In this document: piece after piece, positions 1 to 5,498 of the stretch
Position numbering within the stretch: position 1 is the stretch's first letter
How the letters are laid out: every line of letters begins with the position of its first letter
Assembly (NCBI GenBank): GCA_002341825.1
Contig: DDOU01000123.1
Coordinates: forward strand, 1-7,126
Reading direction: 5' to 3'
DNA: 7,126 nucleotides
From: Candidatus Igneacidithiobacillus taiwanensis
Lineage (GTDB): Bacteria > Pseudomonadota > Gammaproteobacteria > Acidithiobacillales > Acidithiobacillaceae
Notes under the pieces: model-generated
The model's database searches: none
Told to the model about the DNA's origin: nothing
What the model saw: only the letters and a program-made list of their open reading frames with translations
Translations under genes and position numbers: made by a program

Positions 1-88
1 AGACTGCCGCAATGTGGCAACGTCATTTCCCAATTTCCCGGAGCTTGCCATCGAGGCGGGGCTCTCCCTGCAGGTGCAAGAAGGATGA
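1..88 (+). CDS. aroA: 3-phosphoshikimate 1-carboxyvinyltransferase (EPSP synthase), C-terminal end only
   Basis: Only the last 28 codons are present, read from base 2 to the TGA at 86-88. The peptide contains VATSFPNFPELA, the C-terminal signature of EPSP synthases (a conserved Thr-Ser-Phe-Pro segment followed by a helix). The enzyme joins phosphoenolpyruvate to shikimate 3-phosphate in the cytoplasmic shikimate pathway to aromatic amino acids. Its stop overlaps the cmk start as ATGA, so the two are very probably co-transcribed and translationally coupled. aroA directly before cmk-rpsA is a common proteobacterial order, which supports the call despite the short fragment. The active-site residues lie outside the window and cannot be checked. 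Confidence 0.85.
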   Translation, partial: DCRNVATSFPNFPELAIEAGLSLQVQEG

Positions 89-789
89 GCACCGTTCCGG
101 TTATCACCATCGATGGCCCGGGTGGCGTTGGCAAGGGTACCTTGAGCCGTCTTCTTGCCCGGCGCCTCGGTTGGCACCTGCTCGACAGCGGTGCTATTTA
201 CCGCGCCATGGGGTTAGCGGCGGTGCGCGCCGGCCTGCTCTTCGACAACGCCGAACCCGACGAATCGCGCTTGCTACGCTTGGCGCAAGACCTGCCGCTG
301 CGCTTTGCGGAGCGGCAGGGAGAAACCCTGATATTCTTGGGAGATCAGGAGATTACCCAAGAGGTGCGAAGCCCCGAGGCGGGCCAACGGGCATCGCGAA
401 TCGCGGCTTTGCCTTTGCTTCGCGAGGCGCTCCTGCAACGGCAGCGAGATTTTCGCCGACCGCCTGGATTGGTTGCCGATGGGCGAGACATGGGTACAGT
501 GGTTTTCCCCGATGCTCCGCTCAAGGTCTTCCTTACGGCAAGCGTCGAAGAGCGCTCCAAGAGACGCCTAAAACAGTTGCTGGAACAGGGGGATAGTGCT
601 ACTCTGGAGAGCGTGGAGGCAGAAATCATCGAGCGTGATCGTCGCGATCGCGAACGAAGTGTCGCTCCTCTCCAGCCCGCGCCAGACGCGCGAATCCTGG
701 ATAGTAGTCATCAGGACATTGAAGAGTCGTTTCGGGTCCTTGCAGGGTGGGTAGACGACACCCTCGGGGAGTTTTTTTCGCGCCAGTAA
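85..789 (+). CDS. cmk: Cytidylate (CMP/dCMP) kinase
   Basis: The 234-residue protein phosphorylates CMP or dCMP with ATP in the cytoplasm, feeding CTP and dCTP pools. The P-loop GPGGVGKGT spans residues 11-19, with Lys17 as the ATP-phosphate lysine. The LDSGAIYR segment (33-40) forms part of the CMP pocket. DGRDMGTVVFPDA (from Asp132) is the CMP-kinase-specific motif. An arginine-rich LID segment, RDRRDRERS (184-192), is followed by VAPL and by an ILDSS segment near the end. Length is slightly above the roughly 225 residues of the E. coli enzyme. ATG 85 is the only start in this frame close to the P-loop. It overlaps the aroA stop, with a possible ribosome site at about 70-76, so coupling is likely. 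A T7 run at 772-778 lies near the 3' end. rpsA follows, the classic cmk-rpsA pair. Confidence 0.97.
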   Translation: MSTVPVITIDGPGGVGKGTLSRLLARRLGWHLLDSGAIYRAMGLAAVRAGLLFDNAEPDESRLLRLAQDLPLRFAERQGETLIFLGDQEITQEVRSPEAGQRASRIAALPLLREALLQRQRDFRRPPGLVADGRDMGTVVFPDAPLKVFLTASVEERSKRRLKQLLEQGDSATLESVEAEIIERDRRDRERSVAPLQPAPDARILDSSHQDIEESFRVLAGWVDDTLGEFFSRQ

Positions 790-847
790 CCTGGTTTTTC
801 AGAGGTAATGGGGCAAGTGTGCTCCATGACGAGGTTTATCAAACTTT
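789..847 (+). promoter_or_regulatory. rpsA leader with hairpin upstream of a weak ribosome-binding site
   Basis: The 58 nt between cmk and rpsA contain an inverted repeat. Bases 808-814 (ATGGGGC) pair with 821-827 (GCTCCAT) through seven pairs including one G-T wobble, around a six-base loop. A weaker four-pair element (789-792 with 803-806) lies just before it. The nearest purine-rich anti-16S match is GAGG at 831-834, 13 nt from the start codon, which is too far for a strong site. In E. coli the rpsA start also lacks a good Shine-Dalgarno and relies on leader hairpins, and protein S1 represses its own translation there. That this leader does the same is inference from the resemblance. Confidence 0.5.
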
Positions 848-2563
848 ATGACCACCCCACACAGTGAAGTTCAATCCGAACCCAGTTTTGCCGAACTCTT
901 TGCCGAAAGTGAAAGCTCCCAGGGCCTCAAGCCCGGTGATCTTCTGGTTGGTACCGTGACTCGTGTCGATAACGACTTTGTCATGGTCGACGTTGGCCTC
1001 AAGTCCGAGGGCCCCATTCCCGCTGAGCAGTTTCGCGGTCCCGACGGCGCTCTCGAAGTCCAGGTCGGCGATTCCGTCGAAGTCTGTCTCGAATCGGTCG
1101 AAGACGGGATGGGCGAAACCCGTCTCTCGCGAGAGAAGGCGCGGCGTGCCAAGACTTGGGAAGAATTGGAAAAGTCTTTCAGCGAGTCGGCGGTGGTCAA
1201 AGGTTTCCTCACCGGCAAGGTCAAGGGTGGCTTCACCGTCAGTATCGACGGCGTGCGTGCCTTCCTGCCCGGTTCCCTGGTCGATGTGCGGCCGGTGCGT
1301 GATGTCGCCTATCTCGAAGGCAAAGAGCTCGAGATGAAAATCATCAAGCTCGACCGCAAGCGCAACAACGTCGTCGTTTCCCGGCGTGCGGTCGTCGAGC
1401 AAGAACAGAGCGCCGAGCGTGGTCAGCTCCTCGAAAGTATCCAGGAAGGGGCGATTTTGCAGGGCGTGGTCAAGAATCTTACCGATTACGGCGCCTTTAT
1501 CGATTTGGGTGGAATCGACGGACTACTGCACATCACCGACATGGGCTGGCGCCGGGTCAAGCATCCCAGCGAAGTCGTCAATGCCGGTGATGAAGTCCGG
1601 GTCATGGTCCTCAAGTTTGATCGCGAGCGTGGCCGTATCTCCCTGGGTATGAAACAGTTGGGTGCCGACCCCTGGCAGGACATCGCCCGCCGCTATCCCG
1701 AGCACACCCGTATCTTTGGCAAGGTCACCAACATCACCGATTATGGCGCCTTTGTCGAAATCGAGGATGGCGTCGAGGGCCTCGTGCATGTCTCCGAGAT
1801 CGACTGGACCAACAAAAACGTCAATCCAGCCAAAGCGCTGCATCTTGGACAGGAAGTCGAGGTCATGGTCCTCGACATCGACGAAGAGCGGCGGCGGATT
1901 TCGCTCGGCATCAAGCAGTGTCTGCCCAACCCCTGGGAGGAATTTGGCGACAATTACCAGAAAGGTGATCGGGTATCCGGACAGATCAAGAGCATTACCG
2001 ATTTTGGTGTCTTCATTGGTCTCGATGGGGGCATCGACGGCCTGATTCATCTCTCCGATCTCTCTTGGGAGCGCCCCGGCGAGGAAGCCGTGCGCGACTT
2101 CAAGAAGGGCGACACGGTAGAGGCAGTGGTCCTCAGCATCGATCCCGAGCGTGAACGGATCAGCCTGGGTATCAAGCAGCTCGAGAACGATCCCTTCCTG
2201 CAGTTTGTTGCCGTGCACGAAAAAGGCGAGTTGGCCGATGGGGAGGTCGTCTCGGTAGACGGCAAGGGCGCGGTGGTGCGCCTGGCCGAGGGCGTCGAGG
2301 GCTTTCTGCCGGCGCGGGAATTCGCCAAGGGCGCAAGCCCCGAGGTTGGCAGTTCCATTCGGGTTGCCATTGCGGCCGTCGATCGCAAAAATCGCAGTCT
2401 GACCCTGAGCAGCAAGGCGCGCGATGGCGCGGCATCTGCCTCTTCTTCGGAAGATCAGAGCAGTCTGGTGCAACAGTATTCGCGCAGTGCGGCTACGGGA
2501 ACCACCAGCCTCGGCGATCTCATCAAGGAACAGCTCAAGCGCAAGCAGGAAGAGGAGGGCTAA
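848..2563 (+). CDS. rpsA: 30S ribosomal protein S1, six S1 domains
   Basis: The 571-residue protein binds the 30S subunit and mRNA and is needed to initiate translation on structured or weak-Shine-Dalgarno messages. Six S1 (OB-fold) domains can be traced at about residues 28-97, 114-181, 199-269, 286-356, 373-443 and 460-523. Domains 3-5 are the closest to each other, each with a TDYGAF- or TDFGVF-type strand and ending in a RISLG(M/I)KQ block. Domains 1 and 2 are more divergent, as expected for the ribosome-binding end. The N-terminal SFAELFAES segment and the C-terminal [12 protein letters not shown] segment are typical of proteobacterial S1, whose E. coli form has 557 residues. ATG 848 is chosen because it places SFAELFAES near the N-terminus, although the ribosome site is weak. 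A stem-loop terminator follows the stop. The family assignment is secure. Confidence 0.98.
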   Translation: MTTPHSEVQSEPSFAELFAESESSQGLKPGDLLVGTVTRVDNDFVMVDVGLKSEGPIPAEQFRGPDGALEVQVGDSVEVCLESVEDGMGETRLSREKARRAKTWEELEKSFSESAVVKGFLTGKVKGGFTVSIDGVRAFLPGSLVDVRPVRDVAYLEGKELEMKIIKLDRKRNNVVVSRRAVVEQEQSAERGQLLESIQEGAILQGVVKNLTDYGAFIDLGGIDGLLHITDMGWRRVKHPSEVVNAGDEVRVMVLKFDRERGRISLGMKQLGADPWQDIARRYPEHTRIFGKVTNITDYGAFVEIEDGVEGLVHVSEIDWTNKNVNPAKALHLGQEVEVMVLDIDEERRRISLGIKQCLPNPWEEFGDNYQKGDRVSGQIKSITDFGVFIGLDGGIDGLIHLSDLSWERPGEEAVRDFKKGDTVEAVVLSIDPERERISLGIKQLENDPFLQFVAVHEKGELADGEVVSVDGKGAVVRLAEGVEGFLPAREFAKGASPEVGSSIRVAIAAVDRKNRSLTLSSKARDGAASASSSEDQSSLVQQYSRSAATGTTSLGDLIKEQLKRKQEEEG

Positions 2564-2577
2564 GGCCCTCGAGCTGG

Positions 2578-2613
2578 GGGCCAGGCAACTCGCGTTGCTT
2601 GGCCCGGGTTTTT
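2578..2613 (+). terminator. Rho-independent terminator after rpsA
   Basis: Bases 2578-2589 (GGGCCAGGCAAC) pair with 2594-2605 (GTTGCTTGGCCC) in a 12-pair stem with a single G-T wobble and a four-base loop. After three G residues comes a run of five T (2609-2613). It begins 14 nt after the rpsA stop and ends 24 nt before the ihfB start. The short GGG spacer and modest T-run suggest termination may be partial, which would let some transcription reach ihfB and lapB. Confidence 0.8.
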
Positions 2614-2637
2614 CCTGCAGATGGAGAGGATGGTTCC

Positions 2638-2934
2638 ATGACCAAATCAGAGTTGATCAAATACATCAGCGCGAAGTACCCGACGCTGCCACCGCGCGAC
2701 ATCGAAAATGCCACGCGCCATATTCTCGAGTACCTGAGCGATGCATTGCAGCAGGATGAGCGTATCGAAATTCGCGGTTTTGGAAGCTTTTCCTTGCATA
2801 TTCGACCCGAAAAAATGGGGCGAAATCCGCGTACTGGTGAAGCGGTACTGGTCCCCGAAAAACGGGTGCCACATTTCAAGGCCGGTAAAGAATTGCGGGA
2901 ACAGGTCGATTACGCGCCTGAGTCTGTGCGCTAG
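2638..2934 (+). CDS. ihfB: Integration host factor subunit beta
   Basis: The 98-residue protein pairs with IhfA to form IHF, which bends DNA sharply at specific sites and acts in nucleoid structure, transcription, replication and recombination. The N-terminal MTKSELI segment, the RIEIRGFGSFSLH core (42-54) and GRNPRTG (61-67) are diagnostic for the beta subunit. Pro64 is the residue that intercalates at the DNA kink. Glu44 and Arg46, which read the TTR part of the site in E. coli IHF, are both present. The C-terminal tail is a few residues longer than in E. coli (94). ATG 2638 is chosen because AGAGGA lies about 7 nt upstream and the protein then begins like the family. A TTG 39 nt further up would sit inside the terminator stem. 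ihfB after rpsA is a conserved proteobacterial order. Confidence 0.97.
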   Translation: MTKSELIKYISAKYPTLPPRDIENATRHILEYLSDALQQDERIEIRGFGSFSLHIRPEKMGRNPRTGEAVLVPEKRVPHFKAGKELREQVDYAPESVR

Positions 2935-2976
2935 AGGGCCTCTACGGCTGCCATGGGCTCCCTAACCCTGGCCCTC
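2932..2976 (+). promoter_or_regulatory. Alternative RNA pairings around the lapB start
   Basis: The ihfB stop lies in a near-perfect palindrome, TAGAGG-G-CCTCTA (2932-2944). The same bases, GAGGGCC (2934-2940), can instead pair perfectly with GGCCCTC (2970-2976) inside lapB, placing the lapB start codon in the loop. GAGGG (2934-2938) is the only purine-rich candidate ribosome site for lapB and lies 14 nt from ATG 2953. Either fold would hide it. A ribosome finishing ihfB would melt both, so translational coupling is a plausible consequence. The pairings are seen; any function is inferred. Confidence 0.35.
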
Positions 2977-4110
2977 GTCCTGCTCATTCCGGTTGCCTTT
3001 GCTCTCGGTTGGTGGGCTGCAGCCAAAATAGGTCGGCGATCGGCTCCTACGCCGATCCCGCGTATTTATGTGCAAGGCCTGGGTCATCTGCTCGGCGAGC
3101 GTAACGATGAAGCGGTCAAGGCCTTCCTCGATGCCCTGCGCCAGTACCCCGAGAGTTCCGATTTGCTCCTTGCCTTGGGTCGACTGTTCCGACGCCGCGG
3201 CGAACTGGAGCGCGCTTTGGGTGTGCACCAGCACCTCCTCGAGCAGCAAGATCTCGATGTGTTGCAACAGCAGGAAGTGCTCTTGGAAATTGCCCGGGAT
3301 TACCTCAAAGCGGGTATCCTCAATCGCGCCGAATCCATTCTTCGTGACCTCCTGCAACGTGATCCCGGATCACGCACGGCGCGAGAGCTCTTGGCCGAGG
3401 TGTACGAGTTGGGAGCGGATTGGGAACAAGCCATTCGTGTGCGCCAAGACCTGCAAGAACAGGGGGGGGAAGGGCAGGCGAGTATCATCGCCCTACTTTA
3501 TTGCGAAATGGCGGAAGAAAAGTTGCACGACAACCTCGAGGCGGTACAGGCATTGTTGGTGGAGGCGGAGCGCGCCGATGCCAGCTCGCCACGCCTTGCC
3601 TTGTTGCGTGGACGAATAGCGCACCAACAGGGGAATTGGGTGGCAGCCGCCAGTCACTGGTCGACGTTATTGCGCTCGGATCATATTGCCATTCTCGGTC
3701 AAGTGCTGGATCCCTTCTTGGAAAGCTTGCAGAACTGCGGGGAGCTACCGCAGTGCCAAGCGTGGCGCAAGGAATTGCTGGCGCGGGCGTCGACGGCATC
3801 GCTATTGTCGCGTCTGGTGTTGGCCCTGCGTCGGGTTGAAGGAGAGCCGGCGGTGATCGATTTTCTTCGTGCCAGCTTGCTGCGCAGCAGCGACCTGCTC
3901 ACCCTGCAGTTCTACCTGCGTGCAGGTGGCGACCCGCTTCCGGTGTTGTCCGAATTGCGGCACGCGGTAACGGAGTTGCCGTTGTCCGAGGGCGTTTTTC
4001 AATGCCATCATTGCGGCTATCAGACGATAGAATTCTATTGGCGTTGCCCCAGTTGTCGTCGTTGGGGAACCTTTCGCAGTAGTGGAGAAAAAGCAGCATG
4101 TACCCACTAA
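2953..4110 (+). CDS. lapB: LPS assembly protein LapB (YciM): TPR protein with rubredoxin-like zinc/iron knuckle
   Basis: The 385-residue protein matches LapB (E. coli form 389 residues), an essential inner-membrane regulator. LapB works with the FtsH protease to limit LpxC and so sets lipopolysaccharide synthesis. One N-terminal membrane helix (about residues 3-22) ends in [11 protein letters not shown], so the rest faces the cytoplasm. Residues of about 36-330 are a run of helical TPR-type repeats, for example the [23 protein letters not shown] stretch near residues 74-97. The C-terminus carries the rubredoxin-type metal site with Cys351, Cys354, Cys365 and Cys368. ATG 2953 is the only usable start, because the ihfB TAG stop is in the same frame seven codons upstream and no GTG or TTG lies between. 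A G8 run occurs at 3462-3469. The usual partner lapA is not in this locus. The gene overlaps pyrF by 13 nt. Confidence 0.93.
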   Translation: MGSLTLALVLLIPVAFALGWWAAAKIGRRSAPTPIPRIYVQGLGHLLGERNDEAVKAFLDALRQYPESSDLLLALGRLFRRRGELERALGVHQHLLEQQDLDVLQQQEVLLEIARDYLKAGILNRAESILRDLLQRDPGSRTARELLAEVYELGADWEQAIRVRQDLQEQGGEGQASIIALLYCEMAEEKLHDNLEAVQALLVEAERADASSPRLALLRGRIAHQQGNWVAAASHWSTLLRSDHIAILGQVLDPFLESLQNCGELPQCQAWRKELLARASTASLLSRLVLALRRVEGEPAVIDFLRASLLRSSDLLTLQFYLRAGGDPLPVLSELRHAVTELPLSEGVFQCHHCGYQTIEFYWRCPSCRRWGTFRSSGEKAACTH

Positions 4111-4823
4111 TCGTTGCCCTGGATTTTCCGACGGCAAAAGCGGCCATGGCCCTTGCTGAACGTCTCGATCCGCAGCAGGTTCGGGTAAAAGTCGGTAAAG
4201 AACTCTTCACCAGTGCCGGTCCCGCTTTGGTGGAATCCCTACAAGCTCGTGGATTTTCCGTGTTTCTCGATCTCAAGTTCCACGACATTCCGGCGACGGT
4301 GGCCGGGGCTTGTCGTGCCGCTGCCGAATTGGGCGTGTGGATGCTCAATGTTCACGCTAGCGGCGGGCGTACCATGCTGGAGGCGGCGCGCAATGCCGTC
4401 GAGACCAGCGGCGGGAAGCGTCCTTTGTTGATTGCCGTCACCGTTCTCACCAGCCTCGATGCCGCTGCCTTGCAGGAGATTGGCTGCACGGCTGCGCCGC
4501 AGGCGCAGGTGGAACGTCTTGCCGCCTTGGCCGCCGCGTCTGGCTTCGATGGAGTGGTCTGCTCGGCCCAAGAGGCAGCGCTTCTGCGCGAGCGTCAGCC
4601 GTCCTTGCTTCGGGTCACGCCAGGAATTCGTCCCACCGGTACCGCGCACGACGATCAGCGTCGCGTTCTGACCCCCGCCGAAGCCTTGGCGGCCGGCGCA
4701 GACTATCTCGTTGTCGGTCGGCCGATCAGCGCCGCTGCCGATCCGGCGGCGGCCTGTGCCGCAGTGCTTGCGGAGATTGCCGCCGTACCCTCCACTTCTG
4801 CTTCGCGGAGCCTATCCTCATGA
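4098..4823 (+). CDS. pyrF: Orotidine 5'-phosphate decarboxylase
   Basis: The 241-residue enzyme decarboxylates OMP to UMP, the last step of de novo pyrimidine synthesis, in the cytoplasm. The fold is a TIM barrel. Asp9 on strand 1 and Lys31 match the ligand-binding residues of the family, and [10 protein letters not shown] carries the catalytic Asp58-x-Lys60-x-x-Asp63 array. VTPGIRP (173-179) and VVGRPI (205-210, Arg208) form the phosphate-binding loops. Length is typical of the bacterial class. ATG 4098 lies 13 nt inside lapB, with GGAG at 4084-4087 about 10 nt upstream, so the gene is translationally linked to lapB. lapB-pyrF linkage is also found in E. coli. The TGA stop overlaps the pyrE start as ATGA. 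All key residues are present, so activity is expected. Confidence 0.97.
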   Translation: MYPLIVALDFPTAKAAMALAERLDPQQVRVKVGKELFTSAGPALVESLQARGFSVFLDLKFHDIPATVAGACRAAAELGVWMLNVHASGGRTMLEAARNAVETSGGKRPLLIAVTVLTSLDAAALQEIGCTAAPQAQVERLAALAAASGFDGVVCSAQEAALLRERQPSLLRVTPGIRPTGTAHDDQRRVLTPAEALAAGADYLVVGRPISAAADPAAACAAVLAEIAAVPSTSASRSLSS

Positions 4824-5425
4824 GCCACACGCCCCTCGATCCCGATCAAGTCATCCGTCTTTACGAAGAGGACGGCGCCTTGCTGCACGGGCATTTTCTC
4901 CTGTCTTCGGGTTTGCACAGCGATACCTACCTGCAATCGGCGCGGGTCTTGCAGCACCCGGAACATGCAGCACGGGTGGCGGAGGCCATGGTGCAAGGTA
5001 TTCCCGCGGAATTGCGCAGCCAGATTGGTGCCGTAGTGGGGCCAGCCATGGGTGCGGTGATCGTTGCCCACGAGTGTGGACGCGCCCTTGGCGTGCGCGC
5101 TTTTTTTACCGAACGCGAAGGCGGCCGGATGACCTTGCGGCGGGGTTTTGCCCTCGAGCCTGGCGAGGGAGTATTGGTTGTCGAGGACATCACCACCACG
5201 GGCGGCTCGACGCGGGAATGTATGGCCGTCGTTGCGGCACAGGGTGCGCGGGTGGTAGCGGTTTCCGCTATTATCGATCGTAGCGCAGCAGGCATTCCTG
5301 ATTTTGACGGAGTGCCGTATCATCCCCTGCTTCGTTTGCCGGTACAGACCTGGGAGGCCAAGGATTGCCCTCTCTGTGCGGCGGGCTCGACTGCGGTCAA
5401 GCCGGGCAGCCGCGGTTTGCGTTGA
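4820..5425 (+). CDS. pyrE: Orotate phosphoribosyltransferase
   Basis: The 201-residue enzyme joins orotate to PRPP to make OMP, the substrate of the adjacent PyrF. The PRPP-binding loop [13 protein letters not shown] spans residues 118-130, with the acidic pair Glu122-Asp123. The mobile catalytic loop reads [15 protein letters not shown] (about 96-110). The N-terminal [16 protein letters not shown] segment is the substrate-side signature. The C-terminal part, W-x5-CPLC followed by KPGSRG, is a tail I associate with the PyrE subfamily of thermophiles and other non-enteric bacteria rather than the enteric form; that is recall, not a computed alignment. ATG 4820 overlaps the pyrF stop, with GGAG at 4807-4810 about 9 nt upstream. 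The pair thus encodes the last two UMP steps from one coupled message, in reverse pathway order. A T7 run lies at 5101-5107. Confidence 0.95.
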   Translation: MSHTPLDPDQVIRLYEEDGALLHGHFLLSSGLHSDTYLQSARVLQHPEHAARVAEAMVQGIPAELRSQIGAVVGPAMGAVIVAHECGRALGVRAFFTEREGGRMTLRRGFALEPGEGVLVVEDITTTGGSTRECMAVVAAQGARVVAVSAIIDRSAAGIPDFDGVPYHPLLRLPVQTWEAKDCPLCAAGSTAVKPGSRGLR

Positions 5426-5427
5426 AC

Positions 5428-5456
5428 TTGAGCAAAATGGGTCGAGGTCTTAGGAT
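5428..5456 (+). promoter_or_regulatory. Candidate sigma-70-type promoter for tig
   Basis: TTGAGC (5428-5433) and TAGGAT (5451-5456) are separated by 17 nt, each matching four of six positions of the -35 and -10 consensus. It lies in the only sizeable gap between pyrE and tig, with a start predicted near 5463. No terminator was found between pyrE and tig, so tig may also receive read-through. Two partial hexamers in a 73-nt gap can arise by chance. Confidence 0.35.
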
Positions 5457-5470
5457 GACCGGAAGGTCGT
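5455..5470 (+). other. Small hairpin with GGAA loop in the tig leader
   Basis: GACC (5457-5460) pairs with GGTC (5465-5468) around a GGAA loop of GNRA type. The stem extends by T5456-G5469 and A5455-T5470. No T-run follows, so it is not a terminator. It would lie at or near the 5' end of a transcript from the candidate tig promoter, where a stable stem could protect the message. That role is speculative. Confidence 0.25.
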
Positions 5471-5498
5471 GGAAAAAATGCACAGAAAGGATAATGTC

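Noticed and set aside
12..596. A 194-codon plus-strand frame overlapping cmk.
   Set aside because: Low-complexity Arg/Ala/Gly-rich translation typical of an off-frame reading; cmk in the other frame has all its motifs.
744..778. AGGGT/ACCCT stem followed by T7 near the end of cmk, a possible terminator before rpsA.
   Set aside because: The stem has only five pairs, an eleven-base loop and lies eight bases from the T-run inside the coding sequence; termination is unlikely.
837..849. TATCAA followed by TAT after four bases, resembling an IHF site before rpsA.
   Set aside because: The TTR half of the consensus has two mismatches, so it is not a credible IHF site by sequence alone.
808..867. 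A 19-codon open frame in the rpsA leader that overlaps the rpsA start in another frame, a possible leader peptide.
   Set aside because: Its GAGG site is only 2 nt from the ATG, the start codon is in the hairpin stem, and nothing in the peptide resembles a known leader.
1523..2473. A 316-codon open frame on the minus strand inside rpsA.
   Set aside because: It mirrors the S1 repeats on the opposite strand and has no recognisable domain; GC-rich codon use commonly leaves such antisense frames open.
2599..2637. An upstream TTG start for ihfB.
   Set aside because: It would begin in the terminator stem and lacks a ribosome site, whereas ATG 2638 has AGAGGA and a family-like N-terminus.
5469..5498. 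A GTG start for tig giving ten extra residues.
   Set aside because: ATG 5499 has the better Shine-Dalgarno and aligns the ribosome-docking loop with family numbering.
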